NCBI GenBank assembly: GCA_009702645.1
Contig: WLHO01000059.1
Coordinates: 1-5,024 of the forward strand
DNA: 5,024 bases
Source of the DNA: Actinomycetota bacterium
GTDB taxonomy: Bacteria; Actinomycetota; Actinomycetes; Actinomycetales; Microbacteriaceae
Direction: 5' to 3'
The position numbers were made by a program, and so were the translations under genes. The notes beneath the pieces are model-generated. The model saw only the letters and a program-made list of their open reading frames with translations, was not told the origin of the DNA and did no database searches. Below are positions 1 through 5,024 of this stretch, in pieces; the first letter of the stretch is position 1, and the number at the start of each line of letters is the position of its first letter.

Positions 1-3
1 AGT

Positions 4-120
4 GTTTCGGCGGCCATAGCGGAGGGGAAACGCCCGGTTACATTCCGAACCCGGAAGCTAAGACCTCCTGCGCCGATGGTACTGCAAGGGTGACCTTGTG
101 GGAGAGTAGGACACCGCCGG
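4..120 (+). rRNA. rrf: 5S ribosomal RNA, complete
   Basis: Structural RNA of the large ribosomal subunit. The sequence has the typical actinobacterial 5S layout. The 5' strand CGGCGG (8-13) pairs with CCGCCG (114-119) to close helix I. The conserved internal segment with CCGAACCCGGAAG lies near 46-58, and the GGGAGAGTAGG segment of loop E/helix IV lies near 100-110. The length of about 117 nt is normal for the family. Exact ends are uncertain by a few bases, because helix I could be extended with weaker pairs at either side. It lies just upstream of a strong hairpin, as expected for the last gene of an rRNA operon; the 23S gene should be just upstream of the window. Confidence 0.96.
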
Positions 121-132
121 ACTTAATTTAAA

Positions 133-170
133 GGAGATGGCCACCAATTAATTGGTGGCCATCTTCATTT
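133..170 (+). terminator. rRNA operon terminator: perfect 30-bp inverted repeat
   Basis: Bases 135-164 form a perfect palindrome (arms AGATGGCCACCAATT and its complement) with no mismatch. The stem can be extended by a G-T pair (134/165) and a G-C pair (133/166). In RNA the central AATT would open into a small loop, leaving a long GC-containing stem. The following TCTTCATTT is only a broken U-tract, so this is an intrinsic terminator with a weak tail, which is common in actinobacteria. Its place 13 bases after the 5S gene supports termination of the rRNA transcript. The symmetry means it could also fold on the opposite strand. Confidence 0.85.
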
Positions 171-177
171 AAGGAAG
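171..177 (+). promoter_or_regulatory. Ribosome binding site of the TPR-like gene
   Basis: AAGGAAG lies nine bases before the ATG at 187 and supports that start. It begins only a few bases after the terminator hairpin, so no ordinary promoter fits between the hairpin and the gene. I saw no convincing -35/-10 pair in 121-186. Confidence 0.6.
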
Positions 178-186
178 AATTAGATC

Positions 187-1155
187 ATGACCGATGACGA
201 TAAAAGACGCTCTCGTCCGCAGCGTCCAGCCGGAAGGTCCCCAAGGGATGCACCGGCAGGTCGAGGTCAAAGACAAGATCAGGGTGAGCGGCCGATCTGG
301 CAGCAGCGCGTTGAAATGCAGCGCGATCCAAATCGCGAAAAATCCCCAATTATTCCTGAATCCATCACTCCAAACGATGTCGATATGGTGGTTCGGGTTC
401 AGCTAAAGACCCTAACGCCTGAAAATGCCGAAATGGTTGCCAGGCATCTAGCCATGGTTTCACTTTTGATTGACCAAGATCCAGAGTTAGCCCACAAGCA
501 CGCTTTGTCGGCAGCTCGAAGAGCTGGTCGTATTGCCGTGGTTCGAGAAACCGTCGGCGTCACCGCTTACACGGTCGGCGACTACGCATTGGCTCTTCGT
601 GAGCTACTGGCTCATCGAAGAATTTCAGGCTCCAACGATCAGCTACCTCTAATTGTTGATTCCGAGCGAGGCATGAACCGCCCCGATCGAGCCCTCAAGA
701 TGTCGCGCGAAGCCGACAGGAAATCGCTTAGCCCAGCGGTTCGAGTGAACCTGGCAATTGCTACCAGCGGAGCAAGGTTGGATCTAGGGGAGAACGAGCT
801 TGCCCTATCCGAACTTGAGATTCCAGAGCTAAATCCAGCCAAAGTGTTTGATTATTCACCTCCGCTATTTCGCGCTTATTCAGACACCCTCGAAATTTTG
901 GGCAAAAGCGCAGAGGCGAAGAAGTGGGCCGATTTGGCTGAGCGAGCTCAAGTTGCTTTGGCAGGAAAGCCGGAGGATGTTTTTGAGGTAGTTGAGGAAA
1001 TCGAAATTCCTAAATTTACTGAGCGCCCAAAATTTGACCCCGCTTCCAAACCCGCCTTCGAGAAGAAACCTTTTGGCGATCGCGGAAGTGGAAAGCCAAA
1101 CCGCGGATTTGATGGACCAGGCCGAACTGGCAGGAGTGCGCCTCGTGGTCGCTAA
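187..1155 (+). CDS. TPR-like helical protein with basic disordered tails (Rv1691-like), function unknown
   Basis: No biochemical function can be assigned. The 322-residue product has three parts. Residues 1-50 are a hydrophilic Arg/Pro/Gly-rich tail. Residues about 60-260 are a helix-rich core with TPR-like pairs of helices; clear examples are A102-R112, then the T127-A142 segment with the TPR-like Y..G.Y..A pattern, and L197-L207. The C-terminal 60 residues (about 275-322) are again disordered, with Lys/Pro then Gly/Arg repeats ending RGR. There is no signal peptide or membrane segment, so it should be cytoplasmic. The tails suggest binding to nucleic acid or another acidic partner (inference). 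It stands first in the gene run and directly before the HAD phosphatase, the same place as M. tuberculosis Rv1691 (from memory). The ATG is chosen for its RBS at 171-177. The end overlaps the next gene by 11 bases. Confidence 0.85.
   Translation: MTDDDKRRSRPQRPAGRSPRDAPAGRGQRQDQGERPIWQQRVEMQRDPNREKSPIIPESITPNDVDMVVRVQLKTLTPENAEMVARHLAMVSLLIDQDPELAHKHALSAARRAGRIAVVRETVGVTAYTVGDYALALRELLAHRRISGSNDQLPLIVDSERGMNRPDRALKMSREADRKSLSPAVRVNLAIATSGARLDLGENELALSELEIPELNPAKVFDYSPPLFRAYSDTLEILGKSAEAKKWADLAERAQVALAGKPEDVFEVVEEIEIPKFTERPKFDPASKPAFEKKPFGDRGSGKPNRGFDGPGRTGRSAPRGR
1132..1136 (+). promoter_or_regulatory. RBS that sets the GTG start of the HAD gene
   Basis: AGGAG is eight bases before GTG 1145, an ideal distance. 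The other in-frame starts (GTG 1136, ATG 1112, and a far-upstream one at 992) have poorer or no Shine-Dalgarno sequences. The site lies inside the end of the preceding gene, which suggests translational coupling. Confidence 0.7.
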
Positions 1156-2128
1156 GGTTTTCGATCAGTATGAAACTTTGCTTCTTGATTTAGATGGGGT
1201 TATCTACGAAGGCGAGAACGCCATAGTGGACTCAGTTGAGTCAATAACTGCAGTTCAGAATTCTGGAATCAAGGTTGGCTACATCACCAACAACTCATCC
1301 CGAAAACCTGAAACTATCGCTAATCAACTGCGCGGCTTCGGACTTGAGATTGCCGTCGAAGAAGTTATCTCCTCAGCTCAAGCGGGAGTGGAGCTTCTGG
1401 CAACCATGATTCCAGCTGGATCTAAGGTTTTGGTAGTTGGTGGCGAAGGACTCCGATCAAAAGTGATTGAAGCTGGCTTTGACTTAGTTTCTTCAAGTGA
1501 TGCTGGTCCAGCGGCAGTTATTCAAGGATTCGCACCTGATGTGGGTTGGAAAGATTTGGCTGAAGCAAGCTACAGCATCCAACGCGGTGCTAAGTGGGTT
1601 GCAACAAATCAAGACTGGACTATTCCAAGAGAAAAAGGTTTAGCTCCTGGAAACGGAACTTTAGTTTCGGCCGTTCACACAGCCGTTGGCCAGTTGCCGG
1701 TTGTTGCAGGTAAACCAGAGCGCGCGATTTTTGAGACAGCAATGCGCGAGTTCAAAGCAGAAAGTGCAATCTACGTTGGTGATCGCTTAGATACCGATGT
1801 CTTGGGTGCAAATAAGGCAGGGCTAGGCTCGGCTCTGGTTATGACAGGTGTGACCACAAGAAAAGAATTGCTTGCGGCAAGGTCTGATTCCAGACCTAAG
1901 TACATTCTTGGAACCTTGAAAGATTTGTTGAGCCCTTACCGTGAACCGGTGAAAACTAAGCGAGGGTACAAGTTAGGCGATTCAGAAGTTGAACTTCTTG
2001 GGGAAAAAGTTGTTGTTAGCTTTGGAGACCCGAAATCACTAGATGCCCTAAAGGCTGCATGTCTTACTATTTGGTCAAGCGGAACACCGATTCACTTACT
2101 CGATGTCGAGAGCGCACTTTACGAATAA
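1145..2128 (+). CDS. HAD-IIA family phosphatase, probably glycerol-3-phosphate phosphatase-like
   Basis: Predicted cytoplasmic phosphohydrolase of the haloacid dehalogenase superfamily, subclass IIA (NagD/PGP type). All four catalytic motifs are visible: motif I DLDGVIYEG (residues 15-23, nucleophile D15 and acid/base D17), motif II ITNNSSR (47-53), motif III Lys in AGKPE (K190), and motif IV GDRLDTD (212-218) for Mg2+. The type-II cap lies between motifs II and III. After about residue 268 there is an extra C-terminal domain of about 60 residues, which fits the GNAT-like domain of the M. tuberculosis relative Rv1692, reported to hydrolyse glycerol 3-phosphate in phospholipid recycling. The substrate here is an inference from that relative and the matching gene order. 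I chose GTG 1145 (327 aa). The open frame extends upstream to 992, but that part lies within the previous gene and reads as an unlikely N-terminus; ATG 1112 would add 11 residues. It overlaps the gene before it by 11 bp. Confidence 0.93.
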   Translation: MVAKVFDQYETLLLDLDGVIYEGENAIVDSVESITAVQNSGIKVGYITNNSSRKPETIANQLRGFGLEIAVEEVISSAQAGVELLATMIPAGSKVLVVGGEGLRSKVIEAGFDLVSSSDAGPAAVIQGFAPDVGWKDLAEASYSIQRGAKWVATNQDWTIPREKGLAPGNGTLVSAVHTAVGQLPVVAGKPERAIFETAMREFKAESAIYVGDRLDTDVLGANKAGLGSALVMTGVTTRKELLAARSDSRPKYILGTLKDLLSPYREPVKTKRGYKLGDSEVELLGEKVVVSFGDPKSLDALKAACLTIWSSGTPIHLLDVESALYE

Positions 2129-2144
2129 GCTGGTACCAGGAAAC

Positions 2145-2149
2145 GAGGA
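2145..2149 (+). promoter_or_regulatory. RBS of the small-protein gene
   Basis: GAGGA lies four bases before ATG 2154. The frame is open further upstream to an ATG at 2103, but that start has no good RBS and would overlap the end of the HAD gene, so 2154 is preferred. Confidence 0.6.
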
Positions 2150-2153
2150 AAGC

Positions 2154-2297
2154 ATGTCAGAACTTCTAGATGATCTATCGGGCGAAATCGCCAAGGCACG
2201 ACAGTTGCCACTTGATCAACAGCCTGCTGCCTTCGAGGTAATCCGCCAGAAGCTAGAGGCAATGATTGCCGACTCAAGGCCACAAGACTCTGAGTAA
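2154..2297 (+). CDS. Conserved 47-residue acidic helical protein (Rv1693-like), function unknown
   Basis: This small soluble protein has no recognised function. It has 10 acidic and 5 basic residues by count. Two likely amphipathic helices (about 2-17 and 24-40) are joined by a short Pro-containing turn (LPLDQQP, 18-24). The second helix carries spaced hydrophobic residues F27, I30, L34 and I38, suiting a helical hairpin or a protein-protein contact. No Cys, signal peptide or membrane segment is present. It lies 25 bp after the HAD gene and overlaps the tlyA start by 32 bp, so the two are probably translationally coupled. M. tuberculosis has a small conserved gene, Rv1693, at exactly this place (from memory), which supports it as a real gene despite its size. 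A role linked to TlyA or the HAD protein is only a guess. Confidence 0.8.
   Translation: MSELLDDLSGEIAKARQLPLDQQPAAFEVIRQKLEAMIADSRPQDSE
2255..2259 (+). promoter_or_regulatory. RBS that supports the TTG start of tlyA
   Basis: AGAGG lies six bases before TTG 2266, inside the end of the small-protein gene. The only other candidate near the conserved part of TlyA is CTG 2290, a rare start codon with a weaker AAGG about ten bases upstream. Confidence 0.55.
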
Positions 2298-3102
2298 TTT
2301 ACGCATCGATTTATTGCTTGTTGAGCGCGGTCTCGCAAGATCTCGCGGTCACGCAGCAGACCTAGTCAAAGCAAAACGAGTGCTTATCGGAACTAGGGAA
2401 ATCACTAAACCAAGTCAGTCGGTTGCGATGGATGCCGAGATCACTGTTGTTGCTGCCGACGAATATGTATCTCGTGCAGGTTTGAAGCTCAAAGGTGCCT
2501 TGGATGCTTTCGGTGCATTAGAGGTGGTTGGAAAAACTTGCCTCGATGTTGGCGCCTCCACCGGCGGATTCACCGATGTACTTCTTCGCCATGGTGCGTC
2601 TAGGGTTGTGGCAATTGATGTGGGGCACGAGCAGTTTGCACCAGAGCTAATAAACAACCCAAGGGTTCAGTCCTTCGAGGGGATTAATGCGCGTGAAGTG
2701 AGCCTTGAGCAGCTTCGAGAGCTCACTGAAGATCAGAATCTTGAAATTGACCTGGTGGTAGCCGATCTTTCCTTTATATCTTTAACTCTGGTGCTTCCAG
2801 CCTTGGCCAAACTGGCGCCTAGGGCCGATTTTGTACTACTTATAAAGCCCCAGTTTGAAGTTGGAAAGCAATCACTGAGCGCCTCGGGTGTGGTCTCAGA
2901 TCACAGGCTTAGGGCCATGGCTATCAAGCAGGTTGTGGATTGTTGTCGCGAGTTGGGCCTTGGAATGCTTGGATTAGAGCGATCAGAATTGCCTGGAACT
3001 CACGGGAACATTGAGTACCTTCTTTGGATTAGTACTTCACAGGCCCCAAATCAGTCAAAATGGACTGAGAGAATTGAGCAATTGGCCAGGGAGAGTAAAT
3101 GA
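2266..3102 (+). CDS. tlyA: TlyA: S4-domain rRNA (cytidine-2'-O)-methyltransferase
   Basis: Methylates ribose 2'-OH of cytidines in rRNA using S-adenosylmethionine. In actinobacteria TlyA modifies C1409 of 16S and C1920 of 23S rRNA, and its loss gives capreomycin/viomycin resistance (family knowledge). The 278-residue product has an N-terminal S4 RNA-binding domain (about 12-62, with LVERGLARSRGHA) followed by a FtsJ/RrmJ-like Rossmann methyltransferase. The SAM loop is DVGASTGGFTD (94-104), with an acidic residue after it in AIDVG (116-120). The K-D-K-E catalytic set fits K74, D167, K194 (LLIKPQFEVGK) and E250 (GTHGNIEY). The length is close to the longer two-site (type II) enzymes. The start is TTG 2266, giving about seven residues more than I expect from M. 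tuberculosis TlyA; CTG 2290 is the alternative. It overlaps the small gene by 32 bp and nadK by 4 bp. Confidence 0.95.
   Translation: MPTQGHKTLSNLRIDLLLVERGLARSRGHAADLVKAKRVLIGTREITKPSQSVAMDAEITVVAADEYVSRAGLKLKGALDAFGALEVVGKTCLDVGASTGGFTDVLLRHGASRVVAIDVGHEQFAPELINNPRVQSFEGINAREVSLEQLRELTEDQNLEIDLVVADLSFISLTLVLPALAKLAPRADFVLLIKPQFEVGKQSLSASGVVSDHRLRAMAIKQVVDCCRELGLGMLGLERSELPGTHGNIEYLLWISTSQAPNQSKWTERIEQLARESK
3088..3093 (+). promoter_or_regulatory. RBS of nadK within the tlyA 3' end
   Basis: AGGGAG is five bases before ATG 3099. The start and the tlyA stop share ATGA (3099-3102), the classic layout for termination-reinitiation coupling. Confidence 0.65.
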
Positions 3103-4031
3103 CGAATCAGAGACTTGTTCTGCTGGTTTCGCATACCGCGCGCCAGGAAGCTCTATCGGCAACCCTGGAATGCGCCGAAGCACTTCTCAAAGAAGGCATT
3201 ACTCCAGTTATGGAGCAGCAGCAGCTACAGGCAACACTTGAATACGCCAAGACGGTTTCATCAGAAGTAGCGGCATCTGTTCTGGAACTTGGTAAAGATG
3301 CAAAAGAGACCGATCTCGAACTGGCTGTTGTGCTCGGGGGAGATGGAACAATCTTGAAGGCTGCCGAGCTTGTCCGCGATTCCCAAACCCCACTTTTAGG
3401 CATCAACCTAGGTCATGTTGGCTTTTTAGCCGAGAGTGAGAAGAACGAAATTGGCTCAACAATTGCAAGGGTCGTGGCGAAAGATTACCTAGTTAAGGAA
3501 CGACTAACCCTTGATGTCAGCGTGAAGCTCGACGGTAAAGAGGTGTACCGTACCTGGGCCTTGAATGAAGCAACCGTTGAAAAAAGCGCAAGAGAGCGCA
3601 TGCTCGAAGTGGTCGTTGAAGTAGACGGTCGACCGCTATCAAGTTTTGGTTGCGATGGAATCGTAATTTCAACCCCAACCGGCTCAACTGCTTATGCATT
3701 TTCTGCCGGAGGCCCGGTAGTTTGGCCATCTGTTGACGCACTGTTGATGGTGCCACTTAGCGCTCACGCTCTTTTTGCAAGACCTCTTGTTATAAGCCCT
3801 AACTCGCTAGTTGCAGTTGAAGTACTCAAGCGCTCTGCAGGAACTGGAGTGCTTTGGTGCGATGGCAGACGAAGCACAGAGCTACCAGCAGGAGCTCGAG
3901 TTGAGGTTCGCAAATCTGACAAGTCAGTTCGTCTGGCGCGATTGCGTCAGGGTCCTTTCACAGACCGTTTGGTTCGAAAGTTCTCGCTTCCTGTTGAGGG
4001 CTGGCGCGGACCGGATTCTAAAAAGGACTAG
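3099..4031 (+). CDS. nadK: NAD kinase
   Basis: Phosphorylates NAD at the adenosine 2'-OH to give NADP, the only route to NADP in most bacteria; actinobacterial members can often use polyphosphate as well as ATP (family knowledge, not visible here). The 310-residue cytoplasmic protein shows the full motif set. These are GGDGT (80-84) with catalytic D82, GINLGHVGFLAE (101-112), the NE pair (156-157) that binds the NAD ribose, and a long Gly-rich block at 186-206 with key residues DG, TPTGSTAY and GGP. A late CDGRRS (254-259) is also typical. Length is normal for actinobacterial NadK. The ATG 3099 start puts the Rossmann strand LVLLVSHTAR right at the N-terminus as in relatives, and the ATGA overlap with tlyA supports it. 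recN starts three bases after its TAG stop. Confidence 0.96.
   Translation: MTNQRLVLLVSHTARQEALSATLECAEALLKEGITPVMEQQQLQATLEYAKTVSSEVAASVLELGKDAKETDLELAVVLGGDGTILKAAELVRDSQTPLLGINLGHVGFLAESEKNEIGSTIARVVAKDYLVKERLTLDVSVKLDGKEVYRTWALNEATVEKSARERMLEVVVEVDGRPLSSFGCDGIVISTPTGSTAYAFSAGGPVVWPSVDALLMVPLSAHALFARPLVISPNSLVAVEVLKRSAGTGVLWCDGRRSTELPAGARVEVRKSDKSVRLARLRQGPFTDRLVRKFSLPVEGWRGPDSKKD
4021..4027 (+). promoter_or_regulatory. RBS that sets the TTG start of recN
   Basis: AAAAGGA lies seven bases before TTG 4035, within the last codons of nadK. No ATG or GTG is available before the conserved N-terminal strand of RecN, so TTG is the only sensible start. Confidence 0.7.
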
Positions 4032-4034
4032 CAC

Positions 4035-5024
4035 TTGATAGAACAAATCCGCATTCGTGATCTCGGGGTAATCAGCGAAGCAACGCTCGATTTAGGCCCT
4101 GGTCTAACCGTTCTGACCGGTGAAACAGGTGCCGGAAAAACTATGGTGCTAAACGCCCTTGGTTTACTTCTTGGTGCAAGATCTGACGCCAGTGCAATTC
4201 GAAAAGGACAAGAGCAAGCCTTTGTTGAAGGAAGCTGGCTTCTTTCTAAACAAGCTCAGGATCGAATCACTGAATCTGGAATCGAAATAGAAGATGGCGA
4301 ATTACTGGTTTCCAGATCTATTTCCTCTGAAGGCCGCTCAAAAGCAACTGTTTCCGGTAGATCAGTACCGGTAGGAGTCCTAGCGGAAATCGGTGAGCAT
4401 TTAGTTGTAGTTCACGGTCAGTCCGATCAAATCAGACTCAAATCCGCCGCCGCTCAGCGTGAGGCTCTCGATCAATTCGCGGGCAGCGCACTGGCAAAGC
4501 TACTTGCCGAATACGACGAGATTTACTCTGCCTGGAAAATGGCCGCTAACCGTCTTGCTGTTTTGTCCACCGAGTCGTCAACCAGGGCCCGAGAAGCAGA
4601 TGAGATAAGGGCAGCTGTTGAAGAGCTGACCAAGCTAGATCCAAAACCGGGTGAAGATCAGGAACTTTCTGAATTGGCGGAAAAACTCACTCACCTAGAG
4701 GAGTTGCGAATCGCTGCAGCAAATGCTCACGAAGAGCTAAGCAGTGAGTCATTCGATGATGGTAGAGACGCCATAACTTCAATTGGCAAGGCAAGACGCG
4801 CCCTCGAGCAGGTAAGTAATCACGACCCAGAACTTGAAAAACTTGCCGAGCAGCTAAAGGAAATTGGCTTTTCTCTCAATGAGACTGCAGCGAGCATCTC
4901 GAGCTACATCGCCGGCCTAGACAGCGATGGGGCAGCTCAGCTTGAATCAGTGCAGTCGCGCCGTGCGGAGCTAACAGCCGCAATGCGAAAGTATGGCCCA
5001 AGCCTGGATGAAGTTATCGCCTAC
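4035..5024 (+). CDS. recN: RecN, SMC-like DNA repair ATPase, N-terminal part (cut by window end)
   Basis: RecN is a cytoplasmic SMC-like ATPase that acts early in recombinational repair of double-strand breaks, tethering DNA ends and assisting RecA (family knowledge). I translated 330 codons by hand without a stop. The gene continues past the window, and the family usually has about 550-590 residues, so roughly 40% is missing. The N-terminus IEQIRIRDLGVISEA is the standard RecN beta-strand opening. Walker A is GETGAGKT (29-36), followed by NALGLLLGARSD (40-51). HGQSDQ (127-132) is the Q-loop-type motif that reads HGQ-H in other bacteria. From about 145 the sequence turns into long Ala/Glu/Leu-rich helices forming the first coiled-coil arm. 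The signature motif, Walker B and second arm are outside the window. TTG start with RBS at 4021-4027; it follows nadK by three bases. Confidence 0.95.
   Translation, partial: MIEQIRIRDLGVISEATLDLGPGLTVLTGETGAGKTMVLNALGLLLGARSDASAIRKGQEQAFVEGSWLLSKQAQDRITESGIEIEDGELLVSRSISSEGRSKATVSGRSVPVGVLAEIGEHLVVVHGQSDQIRLKSAAAQREALDQFAGSALAKLLAEYDEIYSAWKMAANRLAVLSTESSTRAREADEIRAAVEELTKLDPKPGEDQELSELAEKLTHLEELRIAAANAHEELSSESFDDGRDAITSIGKARRALEQVSNHDPELEKLAEQLKEIGFSLNETAASISSYIAGLDSDGAAQLESVQSRRAELTAAMRKYGPSLDEVIAY

Noticed and set aside
121..135. TAATTT (124-129) as a -10 box for the downstream genes
   Set aside because: No matching -35 hexamer at 16-18 bp upstream; that place lies in the conserved 5S 3' region, and the nearest TTGTGG is about 22 bp away.
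992..1144. Upstream extension of the HAD frame (51 more residues)
   Set aside because: It overlaps the coding end of the TPR-like gene, has low-complexity content unlike HAD N-termini, and the well-placed AGGAG before GTG 1145 explains the start.
2415..2657. Minus-strand 80-residue frame inside tlyA
   Set aside because: Antisense to the SAM-binding region; Ser/Thr/Ala-rich shadow composition.
3107..3406. 99-residue open frame on the minus strand inside nadK
   Set aside because: Ser/Ala-rich composition typical of an antisense shadow. It lies fully within a gene with all NAD kinase motifs and has no recognisable domain.
3811..4038. 75-residue plus-strand frame over the end of nadK
   Set aside because: Out-of-frame shadow of the conserved NadK C-terminus; no motif and no suitable place for a separate gene.
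1..5024. Mobile element, CRISPR array, phage or defence genes
   Set aside because: No transposase or integrase frames, no spaced direct repeats and no terminal repeats were seen. All genes belong to a conserved housekeeping order, with no visible change in composition.

Overview
The window is an ordinary but well-preserved piece of an actinobacterial chromosome. It runs from the end of an rRNA operon (a complete 5S gene and its terminator hairpin) into a tight run of six plus-strand genes. These are a TPR-like protein with disordered basic tails, a HAD-IIA phosphatase, a 47-residue conserved small protein, TlyA (an rRNA 2'-O-methyltransferase with an S4 domain), NAD kinase, and the first 330 codons of RecN, which is cut off by the window end.

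The gene order matches, from memory, the Mycobacterium tuberculosis block Rv1691-Rv1692-Rv1693-tlyA-ppnK-recN. This is the strongest evidence for an actinobacterium. By eye, base composition is near 50% GC, low for the phylum, and codon use is mixed. That would fit small-genome freshwater Microbacteriaceae (the Aquiluna/Rhodoluna 'Luna' type), but the genus is an inference and no marker here fixes it.

Layout: 1-123 is 5S rRNA. 133-170 is a perfect inverted repeat that acts as the rRNA terminator. 171-1155 is the TPR-like gene with its RBS. 1145-2128 is the HAD phosphatase, overlapping the gene before it by 11 bp and starting with GTG. 2154-2297 is the small protein. 2266-3102 is tlyA, overlapping the small gene by 32 bp and starting with TTG. 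3099-4031 is nadK, overlapping tlyA through ATGA. From 4035 to the end is recN, starting with TTG three bases after nadK. There is no intergenic stretch over 300 bases, and the largest gap inside the gene run is 25 bp. The close packing suggests one transcript with translational coupling.

The genes do not form one obvious pathway. TlyA modifies rRNA, NAD kinase makes NADP, RecN is an SMC-like double-strand-break repair ATPase, and the HAD protein is probably a phosphatase of small phosphorylated metabolites (its M. tuberculosis relative acts on glycerol 3-phosphate). The least understood members are the TPR-like protein and the 47-residue protein, which keep their places in this conserved order. 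I found no mobile element, CRISPR array, phage gene, toxin-antitoxin pair or defence system, and no convincing new system. The points worth a second look are the terminator/promoter arrangement at the start, the small conserved protein, and some start-codon and linker details.
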